This document shows, in pieces, positions 45,948 through 54,892 of a DNA stretch of 64,000 nucleotides. Numbering within the stretch: the stretch's first letter is position 1; every line of letters starts with the position of its first letter. Location: positions 39,616,064 through 39,680,063 of the forward strand of contig CM045734.1 of the NCBI GenBank assembly GCA_024760905.1. The letters are read 5' to 3'. This stretch comes from Plotosus lineatus (taxonomy: Eukaryota > Chordata > Actinopteri > Siluriformes > Plotosidae). The notes below the pieces were generated by a model. That model was given only the letters and a program-made list of their open reading frames with translations. It ran no database searches and was not told the origin of the DNA. The position numbers were made by a program, and so were the translations under genes.

Positions 45948-48038
45948 TGTCTGTCTTTCTATCTATCTATCTCTTTCTCCTGCGGTTCATCTCAAGACAA
46001 GTTACTATGCCAAATAAAATCACTTAACTAACTGCTTCATTAATAAAGCTTTATAAATCTTTTTTTTTTTTTAATATATATATATTTTAGATTAGTAATA
46101 AGTTGATCTTTGGTTGATTCAAGAAAATGAAAGCCTTTATTTGTTTGTATGAATACTCATAAATTAAAAATATACAATATAATTTTTTTTTGCTGACTGC
46201 CCTTACCACCACCACCATCACCATCACCACCACCACCACCATCATCACCATCACCACCACCACCACCATCACCATCACCACCACCACCACCACCATCATC
46301 ACCATCACCATCACCACCACCACCACCACCATCATCACCATCACCACCACCACCACCACCATCACCACCACCACCACCACCATCACCACCACCACCACCA
46401 CCATCACCACCACCACCACCATCACCACCACCACCACCACCACCATCACCATCACCACCACCACCACCACCATCATCACCATCACCACCACCACCACCAC
46501 CATCACCACCACCACCACCATCACCACCACCACCACCACCATCATCACCATCACCAGCAGAGAGAGCTGCTGGCAGTTATTTATCAATTTGATTGCATTT
46601 TCTGTCGGTTGTTCATTCGTTCTTTCTTTTGATAAAATGCAGTGAGATCATTTCTAAGGTGCTAACACAGCAAAGTTACAAAACAAAACATTCCATGGGA
46701 GTTCAGGGATACTGCTAAAAGTTTAAAAAAAAAAAAACTTACCTTATATTTACCCAACACTTCCTTGGTGAACCCATACCTCATAAAAACACACAATAAT
46801 AATAAGACTGAGAATGCTACTCCTATTACAACAGAAAACACTATTTTAGATGTTAAAATTAACATTAATTTGTATAATATACCTCAGGTTTATAATGTGA
46901 TCCTCATGATTTCCACGATTAAGGTGAACATCTCCCGGATAGACCAACAAAAAGGCAAATAAAATAAGTAGAATCTCAATTGAGTCCTTGCCTCGGTCCA
47001 CAAAGTCACCATTGAAAACGTACGGTTTTTCCAGTGATGGCATCCCATTCTACATATTGATAAATAGATAAAAAAAATAATAATAAACTTTTTTATTTAT
47101 ATATATTTAACTTAATGTTGTTATTGTAATTTTTACAAATATAAAATATTTAAGCAATACCCTATAAAATAATTTTCTCTTTCTAGCACAGTTAGAGTCT
47201 TGCTGTCACTCAGCCAAAAGAACAATGATGTAAGATATTATAACATGAGTGGTTTATTGTTATAACGTCAAACTTTTCACAGTAATCACAATATATTTTT
47301 ATGTTGTTCTGACAACAAAAACATGTTATAGCAGTGTAGTATTTGATGTGTAATAATGAGAATTTTTTAGGTTATATGCTATATATTTAGGTTAAATTTT
47401 TTAGGTTTATATTAGGTTACATAAATGTTATTTTAACATATGAACCTATCACATTATAAGACAAACTTTTATCAATGTAACAATATACTGTAAAATGTTT
47501 ATATCATAAATATGTTATAAGTGACTACGTGAAAAGGTTGAAATAATAAAAATAAACTTCTCACATTATGATGTGAGACTGTGACTTTACCTGAGCAGCA
47601 GCAATACCCAGCCATAATAAATAACACGCTGAGCGATAATACATGAATGTTGTGGTAGAATTAAATAGTAATAGACATACAGTACTCAAATCCACAATCT
47701 CTCGGATTTTTTTTTTAATCTTAGAAAACTGTACTCACTTTGTAAAATATTAGGAGTAAGTCCTCTAATTGTCCATGTAAATCCCCTAAGTGAAAAAAAA
47801 TTTTTTTTTTTTTTTTGTAAAGATGAAGTTAGAAAACACACAATTTAGCACGAGATAGCTAAAGATTATATTTAAAAGAAAAATCTCATGTTCTCTCACC
47901 ACATATTGTGATTTCTTTGCTGTGGCAGGTAGAGATTCGATTTATATTTGGCAGAACTCTAAGCAGCTTCCAGGTTTCAAGAAGAAGTTGAAGAACATAT
48001 CGAGAATGGAGCTGCTACTTTGCAAGAACAAGCACACA

Positions 48039-48094
<56 letters not shown>

Positions 48095-49400
48095 TCGAAT
48101 ACAAGCTGTTTTGGGGTACATAATGAAACATGAAACTAAAAGTTTTATACAGAATGTTAGAGATTAGTTCACCTACTTGTTTGTTTCTAAACGCTTCAAC
48201 AAGATCAGCAGCTTGATTTGCATCTAGTGGGAAAGTTAGCCTTGGGCCTGAATAGACTTCTGGAACGTCGATATTAGTGTAACTAAAGTATCTCTCATAC
48301 TTCAAATCCCAACAGATTTCATTTTCTTTGAAGATGTGGGAGATCAATTTTCCTGCATCATCAAACATAGCACACATTATTAATTCAGAAGGCAAAGAGG
48401 TGGAATAGAAGTTGAATAGAAACTATGGACTCTATATAATATTCAGGTGGATGAATGAAGTCTGTTGAGCGAACATAATTTATATTATAAATTACAATTA
48501 CAATAATTCTCCCAAGACCTAAACCATGGTGATGTGTGTCTTGTCATTTCTCAGCATTATTGGTATTCCTTACGACCTGCTAACCATTGAATTTGATCAA
48601 TGTCCTCAAACAGGAAGAAGTTTGGCAAAAGAGTAACCCTCATATGAGGATCTTAAAAGGACATACAATGATTTTTTGTTGTTGTTGAGGGTTGGTGGGG
48701 TGGACAATGGGGTCTGAAGACATTCAAAAGCGTTTTTAATTCATCAGTTCATTTCCTGTAACTGCTTAATCCTAATTTGGGTCACGAGGAGGCTGGTGCC
48801 CATCCCAGCCAACTCCGGACGAGGGCAGAGTACACCCGGGACAGCTCGCCACATCGCAGGGCAGAAACACACTGACGGCTTTGCAGCTACTCTTGTCGAA
48901 AGTCAGCAATGGTTCTTTTACACCTCACACTGTAGACAGTGAGAGACATGGCCGACCTTTGATAACCCACTTAGCTGCACTGGAGGGGGGACAGTGACAA
49001 CCTGTGGAGAGTGGAACTCGAACCCGCAACCTTAAGATCAGCGATCCAGCGCCCTACCCCACTAGGCCACCACTGCCCAAAAGGGTTTTAATGACCATGA
49101 TATGTAGGATTACACATACAGTATTTAAGTGATAATTAAAGAACAGATTATATTTTTGAATTCTACATTCACTGATTAAAAAAATGATTAATTTGTATTG
49201 TTAACAGTTCCTGGCTTTTTAAATTAGTAACCTTACGTTCATTGCTAGCAGGTGTGAAGTTGTCCATGAGATAGCCAAGAAAATTATACAGCTAAGCAAA
49301 GAAAAAGAAAAAAGATCAAATATTACTACTGATTTCTTAATTTTACTTCATTTAAAAGTTTGAATATAATACTATATATATGTGTATATATATATGTATA

Positions 49401-49489
<89 letters not shown>

Positions 49490-49508
49490 ATATCTATATC
49501 TATATATC

Positions 49509-49539
<31 letters not shown>

Positions 49540-49541
49540 AC

Positions 49542-49573
<32 letters not shown>

Positions 49574-49651
49574 ATATATGTATATATATGTATATGTATA
49601 TATATATATACATATATATACATATATATATGTATATATACATACATACAT

Positions 49652-49706
<55 letters not shown>

Positions 49707-50470
49707 GTAGGGTCAGTCCATTAACTACTACATGAACTAACACTGTGCCAATATGCTTCATTCATACATGTGTGAGTTAGTATTATTTACCTTGATTTGG
49801 TCCAGTTGTCCAGCATATTCTATAGATTGAAAGATGTTCCAGGTGTATCTACGTCTCATCTCCATGCGGCACACATACTGACGATACCAGCGCTGGATCA
49901 AAACTGCAGCTCTTATTGCTTTAGAGAACAGAGCAGATTTAGCAAGTGTTTTAATTTGTACATACATACTGCATTACTGAATATCTGGAATTCATAGTTC
50001 ATGATGACCTTCAAAAGAAATTGAGTCATGAGTCTCGTCTGTGTCATGTGTTAAGGTTACAACGGTCAGAGATACTGTAGGAGCATTCCACGTGGCTGTT
50101 TGTAAGTAACTCAGTACATTGTTTGGAGATTGCTTTAATGCCAACTTTAATGCCACGGTAACTAACAAAACTGTAACCCTCCATTTATGTCCCTACAGGA
50201 CATGTCTGGCAACCTAATGTCTTATTCAGATGTTGCTAGACTACAACCAAAAACACAAAAACAACATGCTGGACTGCCAGATAGGATTAGTCAACTACAA
50301 CAGGCCTTATTTTCTAAAGCATTAGCTGAGCAAGGGTGCACAGCTTGGGGTGAGATTTGCAGGTCATGCTGTTGACCTTTTAATTATAAACGGTAAATAT
50401 TAAGTAAACAAAGGGAGTATTAAAAGAAAGAGATTGGGTACTTACCAATCGCTGCAACATGTGTCAGCAT
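29224..50470 (-). CDS. ppef2: ppef2 serine/threonine phosphatase with EF-hands (16 coding exons)
   Basis: PPP-family metallophosphatase related to Drosophila rdgC and mammalian PPEF2, known from photoreceptors. Exons (5' to 3', minus): 50470-50446, 49918-49791, 49291-49237, 48352-48177, 48014-47900, 47785-47739, 47049-46883, 46779-46743, 45419-45270, 43608-43249, 41018-40833, 38921-38779, 35598-35492, 33652-33489, 29722-29635, 29480-29224. All phases agree: 2205 nt, 734 residues plus stop, against 753 in human. Domains: IQ motif about 16-26; phosphatase motifs GDLHG (167-171), GDFVDRG (196-202), RGNHE (227-231), HGG (281-283) and RSHEC (466-470); a 120-residue non-conserved insert (301-420); three EF-hand loops from 561, 645 and 684. 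All metal-binding motifs are intact. The first exon is the weak point. It is convergent with scarb2. Confidence 0.95.
29635..29722 (-). CDS. ppef2: ppef2 exon, start of second EF-hand
   Basis: Encodes [20 protein letters not shown] and NS, with Asp645, Asp647 and Ser649 of the EF loop. Donor CTCTG|GTATGA. Confidence 0.92.
30250..30576 (-). mobile_element. SINE, B type
   Basis: Tail GCTAATCCTAATCAGTGTCG, head end ACCAGTTCATCACTGCC. Followed by a D-type fragment at about 30590-30715. Confidence 0.7.
31684..32037 (+). mobile_element. SINE, B type
   Basis: Head GGGCAGTGGTTGCCTAGTGG, tail CTAATTAGGATAAAGCGG; carries about 60 bp of AT-rich inserted sequence (31845-31910). Preceded by an (ATA)n tract at 31609-31637. 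Confidence 0.75.
32041..32378 (-). mobile_element. SINE, A type
   Basis: CTTTCGGCTTTTTCCC and AGTCGCCACAGCGAATCATC at the left; tRNA-like head at the right. It sits directly against the tail of the B-type SINE before it. Confidence 0.8.
32645..32999 (+). mobile_element. SINE, A type, with 15-bp target duplication
   Basis: TCAGTATGTGTAGAC flanks both sides (32630-32644 and 33000-33014), so the limits are exact. Ends AACAGCCGAAAGGAAAAGAA. Confidence 0.88.
33489..33652 (-). CDS. ppef2: ppef2 exon
   Basis: Encodes [29 protein letters not shown] and [10 protein letters not shown], matching the PPEF2 inter-EF-hand segment (LGLPWRMLRPQL). Donor GAG|GTAAAA. Confidence 0.9.
33945..34335 (+). mobile_element. 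RTE-type LINE, 5'-truncated
   Basis: Encodes [20 protein letters not shown] and [20 protein letters not shown], then a frameshift; ends CAGCCGAAAGGAAAAAAGAAG. Confidence 0.8.
34764..35106 (-). mobile_element. SINE, A type
   Basis: CTTCCTTTCGGCTTTTTCCC at the left, CCAGCGCCCTATACCACTAA head end at the right. Confidence 0.78.
35110..35460 (+). mobile_element. SINE, D type (second tRNA-like head)
   Basis: Head GTTGTGTAGTGGTAAGAACA with GATTTGAGTCC B-box-like sequence, body TTCTCCCGGTACTTGTGTGG, tail GTGACCCTAATAGGATGAAG. It ends 32 bp from the ppef2 exon at 35492. Confidence 0.7.
35492..35598 (-). CDS. ppef2: ppef2 exon, linker and first EF-hand-like loop
   Basis: Encodes [20 protein letters not shown] and [10 protein letters not shown]. 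It starts an EF-hand-like loop (Asp561, Asn563, Thr565, Gly566) that the next exon completes. Confidence 0.9.
36236..36340 (-). mobile_element. SINE, B type, left half
   Basis: Tail part (CTTAATCCTAACTAGGGTCG). It is continued at 38416 on the far side of a hAT-like element. Confidence 0.7.
36770..37716 (-). pseudogene. non-transposase reading frames inside a hAT-like element
   Basis: Three frames in succession: [15 protein letters not shown]... (37716-37396), [20 protein letters not shown] with a Lys/Glu-rich helix (37335-36970), and [20 protein letters not shown] (37012-36770). They look like pieces of one multi-copy uncharacterised protein rather than hAT transposase. Function unknown. Confidence 0.5.
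37768..37850. mobile_element. Tigger-like end fragment (CAGACGCTCCCC family)
   Basis: TACAGACGCTCCCCGACTTA and the next 60 bp match the left end of 14535-15403. Only one end is present, between the BED and cargo frames. Confidence 0.65.
37850..38230 (-). pseudogene. BED zinc-finger transposase N-terminus
   Basis: Contains [20 protein letters not shown] and [13 protein letters not shown]...HHFPTKH, i.e. CxxC and HxxxxH zinc ligands, as in hAT-derived proteins of the GTF2IRD2/Charlie8 type. No catalytic core follows it. Confidence 0.7.
38416..38548 (-). mobile_element. SINE, B type, right part
   Basis: Body sequence (CCAGGCCATGGCAGGGCAGA to TTTGATAACCCAGTTAG) continuing 36236-36340; the head is lost. 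Confidence 0.65.
38779..38921 (-). CDS. ppef2: ppef2 exon, end of catalytic domain
   Basis: Encodes [19 protein letters not shown] and [17 protein letters not shown]. The FSASNYY segment closes the PPP fold. It lacks an internal ATG near its start, so ATG scans miss it. Confidence 0.92.
39421..40021 (+). mobile_element. LTR-like block (possible solo LTR)
   Basis: Starts TGTAAATGG and ends CGTAACA, with TATATAAGGACC at about 39614 and downstream CpG-rich transcribed-like sequence. No internal genes, no clear target duplication. Confidence 0.4.
40077..40588. mobile_element. Tigger-like element (CAGGGATCCCTC family)
   Basis: TA|CAGGGATCCCTCACTTTCC at the left, GTAGTGAGGGATCCCTG|TA at the right; TA on both sides. 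512 bp, no transposase. Best-preserved copy of its family here. Confidence 0.82.
40833..41018 (-). CDS. ppef2: ppef2 exon with RGGG and SHEC motifs
   Basis: Encodes [31 protein letters not shown] and [19 protein letters not shown]. The His of SHEC is the last metal ligand of the catalytic site. Donor AAG|GTGACA. Confidence 0.95.
41100..41450 (-). mobile_element. SINE, D type
   Basis: Tail CTTAATCCTAATTATGGTCA, body AACATGCAAACTCCACACAG, head CAATCGAACCGAGGCC. Confidence 0.65.
41712..42050 (-). mobile_element. SINE, B type
   Basis: Tail ATTTAATCATAATTAGGGTT, head end CAGGCCACCGCTGCCCC. Confidence 0.75.
42091..42437 (-). mobile_element. SINE, A type, with target duplication
   Basis: AAGATCTAAAATGTTAT on the left and AAGATCTAAAATCTTAT on the right (16 of 17 equal) flank the copy. 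Confidence 0.82.
42497..43139 (-). mobile_element. RTE-type LINE, 5'-truncated, minus strand
   Basis: Frames encode [40 protein letters not shown] and [20 protein letters not shown]. An internal deletion follows KTVLRPP. The 3' end at the left is TTTCGACTGTTCCCTTCAGG. Confidence 0.83.
43249..43608 (-). CDS. ppef2: ppef2 exon, variable insert of the phosphatase domain
   Basis: A 120-codon phase 0-0 exon, the largest of the gene. It holds the Ser/Thr/Gln-rich insert that separates the two halves of the PPEF catalytic domain and ends STNEWKE, matching EEWRQ in human. Confidence 0.85.
43691..43762. repeat. GT microsatellite
   Basis: (GT)n, about 70 bp, in a ppef2 intron. Confidence 0.9.
44075..44825. 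mobile_element. hAT-like element with perfect 8-bp target duplication
   Basis: CCTTAGGG|CAGTGGTTCTTAACC at the left and GGTTAAGAACCACTG|CCTTAGGG at the right; 15-bp perfect inverted ends. No transposase. A CAGGGATCCCTC-family fragment (44282-44485) lies inside. Confidence 0.88.
44977..45022. repeat. TA/TG microsatellite
   Basis: Short (TA)n(TG)n tract. Confidence 0.85.
45270..45419 (-). CDS. ppef2: ppef2 exon
   Basis: A 50-codon phase 0-0 exon encoding [20 protein letters not shown] and [17 protein letters not shown] is the fourth conserved PPP motif. Donor AGA|GTGAGT. Confidence 0.95.
45493..45531. repeat. CA microsatellite
   Basis: (CA)n, upstream of ppef2 exon 45270-45419 in the gene's direction. 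Confidence 0.88.
45605..45906 (-). mobile_element. SINE, C type (third tRNA-like head)
   Basis: Head at the right (GGGATTTGAACTCACAACCT, GGGGCCGATGGTGTAGTGG in reverse), body TATAAATGGGTACCAGTAAA in reverse, end TTTTTACACCCGAGCC. Followed by (GT)n at 45907-45947. Confidence 0.78.
46205..46557. repeat. CAC/CAT trinucleotide array
   Basis: About 350 bp of (CAC)n with regular CATCAC interspersions, in a ppef2 intron. Open frames in all directions (Thr/Ile, Val/Met, His/Pro-type) are by-products of the triplet repeat. Confidence 0.92.
46743..46779 (-). CDS. ppef2: ppef2 microexon
   Basis: A 37-bp exon encoding [12 protein letters not shown], directly after INLRY/R in the human order. Donor AAG|GTAAGT. 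Confidence 0.88.
46883..47049 (-). CDS. ppef2: ppef2 exon with GDFVDRG and GNHE
   Basis: Encodes [19 protein letters not shown] and [14 protein letters not shown], giving the second and third PPP catalytic motifs, including the catalytic His of GNHE. Donor AG|GTATAT. Confidence 0.96.
47739..47785 (-). CDS. ppef2: ppef2 exon with phosphatase motif GDLHG
   Basis: A 47-bp exon encoding (G)[15 protein letters not shown], the first metal-binding motif of the PPP phosphatase fold. Acceptor TTCACTTAG, donor AAA|GTGAGT. Confidence 0.92.
47900..48014 (-). CDS. ppef2: ppef2 exon
   Basis: Encodes [18 protein letters not shown] and [16 protein letters not shown] and ends with the first base of the GDLHG glycine at TGTG|GTGAGA. 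It has no internal start codon, so simple ATG-to-stop scans miss it. A GT-repeat lies 26 bp upstream of its acceptor. Confidence 0.9.
48041..48091. repeat. CA microsatellite inside a 162-bp ppef2 intron
   Basis: (CA)n on +, i.e. (GT)n in the ppef2 transcript, starting 26 bp from the acceptor of exon 47900-48014. Confidence 0.93.
48177..48352 (-). CDS. ppef2: ppef2 exon
   Basis: Encodes [19 protein letters not shown], then [20 protein letters not shown] and FRNKQ. Phase 2 in, phase 0 out at CAA|GTAGGT. Confidence 0.93.
48738..49078 (-). mobile_element. SINE, B type
   Basis: Tail CTTAATCCTAATTTGGGTCA, head end CTAGGCCACCACTGCCC. Confidence 0.78.
49237..49291 (-). CDS. ppef2: ppef2 exon
   Basis: A 55-bp exon encoding [18 protein letters not shown], which aligns with the FFSYLMDHFIP segment of PPEF2. 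Acceptor TTGCTTAG, donor GAAC|GTAAGG. Confidence 0.88.
49371..49702. repeat. TA-rich microsatellite, about 330 bp
   Basis: (TA)n with TG and CA interruptions between ppef2 exons 49237-49291 and 49791-49918. Confidence 0.92.
49791..49918 (-). CDS. ppef2: ppef2 IQ-motif exon
   Basis: Encodes [17 protein letters not shown] and [18 protein letters not shown], the calmodulin-binding IQ region at the N-terminus of PPEF proteins. Donor AAG|GTAAAT. Confidence 0.93.
50446..50470 (-). CDS. ppef2: ppef2 proposed first coding exon
   Basis: ATG followed by eight codons (MLTHVAAI) and one carried base before ATTG|GTAAGT. The phase fits the IQ exon. No Met-Gly myristoylation start is seen, unlike mammalian PPEF2, so the true start exon could be elsewhere between 50.5 and 54.8 kb. 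Confidence 0.4.
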
Positions 50471-51689
50471 GAAGGAGAGAATTTTTTTTTTGGTACTGTA
50501 TATCATTATTTGTGAAACATAAGTAGAATACCAGAAACAAACTATAGCTAATAGCTAATTATTAAACTGTACTTTCAACTGTATTATCTCACCATTATAT
50601 TTTAATTTGAAAAAATCCCTACCACCTGACTGGTTTGCAGGTAGACAGCCCCATACATTGAAAGCTACAGTGCACTGTGCATCCTGACTCCTCTCTATCA
50701 TAGCCATCATTAAAAAGTCTCCACAGTTTGTGAGACAGTATGTGATGCAGTATTGTGATGCTTGTCGAGTCACACAGATCCTTATGCTTGCCCATTTCCC
50801 CTGTTTGGAACACATCTACTTTAACAGAAGTACTGTTCACTTTCTAACTAATACACCCCACTCCTTCGGAGGTGCCACGGTTATGAGATTATCAACATTA
50901 TCCACTTTAACTGCTTTTCATGTTGTGGTTGATTGGTGTACATGTAGCACATCATATTTTCAAGGCCAGTTGTGAACTTGAGATCCGAACTGAGTTGATT
51001 GACATTGTCATACAGTATTTGGTTAGAAATTCTTTTCATGTTGGAAGCGAAGTTGGTGATACAGTCTCCTTTCTTTCCTCAGTGTTACAGCTAGGTACGT
51101 CAATTACCTTTGTCGTATCTTTTATGGAATTCGTTTCCCTTTGTGGCCCCACAGCCCATAGCTTTTCCTAAAGAGAAGAGGATGTTTCTTTTGGCTGTAC
51201 ATATTGGTGTTACTTCAATTTCTTCACATCGCAAGAGTTACAGTTAAAATTTACAATAATTAATGTTTGGTATGAAATATTTAATGCATCCATGCGAATA
51301 ACTCACCTGTTCGCTGGGTTTTATCACCAGGAAACCTCCCCAAAAGGCTTTATGGTGACTTCCTAAACATGCCATGCAAAGCAGTGATTGCGGATGTGTT
51401 TTCTGGTGGATCCTTGAGATGGAGAACACAAAGTATGCAACCCAAAATGACCCGAGAAATATACACATGCGGGTCAGTTCTCTAGCGCAGCCCCAAATAC
51501 TACTGTTGCTTCTACTTCTTTTAATACTACAGCAGTCTCCTTATTCAAGAAAACAAGCCGAAAGAGGATTAGGTTAATAGCTTAATGAGACTATACTTAG
51601 CCTGACACTGAAAATGGCATTTTGTTAAAGGGCAGCCTCTGACAACAGCACAGCCTTCTGCTATTTTCTGCTGTAAAGCACACAAGGTA
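50471..51689. other. ppef2 upstream region
   Basis: Should contain the ppef2 promoter and any 5' UTR exons. A donor-like CAG|GTGAGT on the minus strand (51306-51301) could end a 5' exon, but its phase does not fit the IQ exon directly. No other feature recognised. Confidence 0.35.
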
Positions 51690-51975
51690 AAGTCTGTTGG
51701 GTTTTTACACCCGAGCCTCGTGGCTCATCAGGCCGGTGCTTATCCCTGGTTTTCGTAGCGTGAAGCAACCAGGAGTTCAACTCCCCCTGGATGGGACACT
51801 AGTCCATCGCAGGTTAACTTCCCAGTATATTTTTACTGGTATGCATTTATACTGCTGGGTGAACACAGGCACACTTGTGGTTGAGACCTTGCCCAGGGGT
51901 CTCAGTGGGATTTGAACTCACAACCTCCTGATCATGAGCACAGCACCCTAACCACTACGCCACCGGCCCCAACTA
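51690..51975 (-). mobile_element. SINE, C type
   Basis: TTTTTACACCCGAGCCTCGT at the left, CCACTACGCCACCGGCCCC head end at the right. Confidence 0.78.
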
Positions 51976-52849
51976 ACACACACAAGCCTCTGCGAAATTA
52001 ATCAGACATCTCTTTTCCTTCACATTCAAGAACTCTGTTTTCATCATAGGGGCTTTGCTATTTGGATAGCAATATATGTAGGTTACAACATAATCTGTGG
52101 GATATTTAGTGCGACGACTAAACATAGATCAATTTAAGAACACAACCTGAAAGATCAAGCTACTATAAGTGTAAACCTTAAAAAAAAAAAGTAGTGTGAA
52201 ATATACATTACGTTTCAAAGCTGGTTCAACAAGACATAGAATAAAAAAGTACTAGGTCTGATGATATTTTGTAATAGTCATGAATGTGTTCGGTTTCATC
52301 CCGCTTAGGGTTGATGTGGTGGCTGCTAAGTCCTTCGGCAAAATCTGGAATGCAGAGCGTGAGCTGGGAAAACACCCCGGGTTAGGAAGCCTGTCATACA
52401 CAGAGCGCTATCACATGGTGCTTTACTCATATTCAGTGGGAAATTAAGAGTAGCCAATATACCTCTTCACTTAGTTTTGCATAGTAGGAGAAAACTAAAG
52501 AACTCTGAAGAAACCCACACAGACTCAAGAAAATTGTGTAAATGTTTAATAATTTCTCTATGATTTCTGTCCCAAATATTCATGATACGTATGGCTAAGT
52601 TTCACTGGTCTTCCATGAGTATATTATGAATCATCATGTTCGACATTTTACACCAATTTGTGTTAGAAGTGAACAATAATCGCATTACAATACTTTTTTG
52701 TGAATCTTGTATTAGTATTGAATAAATCTTAAGACCATTCATTAGCTAGCACTTTGATACTCATACAGTCGTTCATTACGCCCGTTTCTTGTTAGAACTC
52801 ACGATGAATGCATGGTGCTGAAGTATACATCATGGCATGACATGGCTTA

Positions 52850-53150
52850 GGGGTCGGTGGTGTAGTGGTTAAGGTGCTGTGCTCATAATCGGGAGGTTGT
52901 GAGTTTGAATCCTGCTGAGACCCCCCCACTGTGCTAAGACCCCTGGGCCAAGTCTCAACCTCAAGTGTGCCTCTGTTCACCCAGCAGTATAAATGGGTAC
53001 CAGTAAAATATACTGGGAAGGTAACTTGCGATGGACTAGCGTCCCATCCAGGAGGAGTTGAACTCCTGGTTGCTTCATGCTGCAGAAACCGGGGATAAGC
53101 ACCGGCCTGATGAGCCACTAGGCTCGGGTGTAAAAACCCAACAGACTTTA
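52850..53150 (+). mobile_element. SINE, C type
   Basis: Head GTCGGTGGTGTAGTGGTTAA, B box GTTTGAATCC, end GGCTCGGGTGTAAAAACCCA. Confidence 0.78.
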
Positions 53151-53831
53151 CCTTTACCTACCATGACATGGCTTCATGGATGAATCCCATGAGTCGTTAG
53201 TGGAAGTGTCTGAGTGTCTCTAAGCTATCATCAATTTTGCAGGTGCACCAGCACAAAATCTGAGCACATGCACCATATCACTACTGAATATGACCTATTA
53301 CTGCATATTCAGTTTCATATACAGTATGTACAGTTAATGTGAATGAAATTTGCTTCATGTGTGCAACTTTTGCATACAGTGACCACAGAAGAAGACTTTA
53401 AAAGGTGAGCTTCGCCAAAATTCTCTATAGATATATCTAGTGGTAGATTCCAGCATCTCCTGGGGATCCACAGATGTTTCAAGGCTGACTAAGGGACAGA
53501 AACTCCAGAGGGATGCACCCTGGAGGATCTAGAAGAATCTGACCAGCAGCAAACTTCATGAAGTAAATACTAAACCATCTCAACTGAATTGTCTCACCAG
53601 AACTCTTTGACTAATCACAGCAAGAAAACCCATTAACCCTCTGGAGGACTTTCCATCATTTGTTTTCACAACCTTACACTTTCAGTTTTTTCATTCGTTC
53701 AGCTCATGGCTATTGTAAAAAAAATAATAATAATAAATAAATAAAAATGTACAATACATTTTAAATCATTTTTTTTAAATATCCCAAAATGTAAATTCAT
53801 ATTTATATAAATGTACTGAAACATTATTGTG

Positions 53832-54132
53832 GGGCTGGTGGTGTAGTGGTTACGGTGCTGGGCTCATGATCGGGAGGTTGTGAGTTCAAATCCCACCGAG
53901 ACCCTCACTGTGCTAAGATCCCTGGGCAAAAGGTCTGAACCACAAGTGTGCCTCTGTTCACCCAGCAGTATAAATGGGTACCAGTAAAAATATACTGGGA
54001 AGGTAACCTGCGATGGACTAGCGTCCCACCCAGGAGGAGTTGAACTCCTAGTCACTTCACGCTACAGAATTTGGGGATAAGCACTGGTCCGATGAGCCAC
54101 TAGGCTCGGGTGTAAAATGCCCAACGGACCTT
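53832..54132 (+). mobile_element. SINE, C type
   Basis: Head GGCTGGTGGTGTAGTGGTTA, B box GTTCAAATCC, end CTCGGGTGTAAAATGCCCAA. Confidence 0.78.
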
Positions 54133-54199
54133 ACCTACCCACTGAAACATTATAGATGGGAAAGGGTTTATAAGCACAAGAAAACAAGTAAATTCTAAA

Positions 54200-54205
54200 T
54201 TTATT
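54200..54205 (-). terminator. naaa: possible naaa poly(A) signal
   Basis: AATAAA on the minus strand about 615 bp past the naaa stop. It is the first clear canonical signal I see there, beyond a SINE-free stretch. Confidence 0.35.
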
Positions 54206-54819
54206 GATCTTGTTGGTCAGATGTATAATTAAAATGACCGTCATTCCAAGTATTCCAATACTGTACTTCCATATAAAATCTCTGAAGTTAAGGCCATGTT
54301 GTAAACATCTCTATTTAAAATGCTCAAGATGCTCAAGTAAATGAACAGAAGCAACACACATAAAAAAGTTACAGCAATCATAAGATGCACTACCACACAG
54401 AAGTCAGTTACATGTTAACATGTTAACAATGATAACAATGGGGGGAAAAACAGTTTATCCTTGTTAAAAAAAGTAAAAAGAGGTAAGAATAGGCTCATTG
54501 GAAGTTTTAAGGTTGCATCTGAGTTTTAAAACTATTGGAAACTGGGTGTGGATTTTAGATTAGACCATCAACCTTTGTCCCAAAGGACCCACCACAAGTC
54601 TGTGAAGAAAGGCAGAGAGAAAACTGGGTCAAAATTTAGTCTGATCAAACCTGTGCTGCATGTCATTTTAAGAATTAGCAGCAATCACATGATCTTACTG
54701 GAATACTGCAGTGAGTTTTTAGTTGATTTGCATACTTTTAGAACATTAACACCTCATTATAATAAACCACATTCAGTATTGACACCACATGATGTATTGG
54801 GTTAGGCAGTGTTGTGTGT

Positions 54820-54892
54820 TTATACCTCTCTAATCATGGTTCTGTACTCCCCTGGGGCAGCCGCACTCATTACTGTGGAGTAGACTGTTATC
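54820..54892 (-). CDS. naaa: naaa exon 10, C-terminus
   Basis: Encodes [19 protein letters not shown] and IREV, then TAA. It matches [20 protein letters not shown] of human NAAA. Confidence 0.92.

Noticed and set aside
46087..46645. 166- and 151-residue Val/Met and Thr/Ile frames
   Set aside because: They are translations of the CAC/CAT triplet array in an intron.
51307..51390. Possible ppef2 first exon MACLGSHHKAFWGGFLVIKP... with donor CAG|GTGAGT
   Set aside because: Its end phase (0) does not fit the IQ exon, which needs one carried base, and the sequence does not resemble known PPEF2 starts. It could still be a 5' UTR exon.
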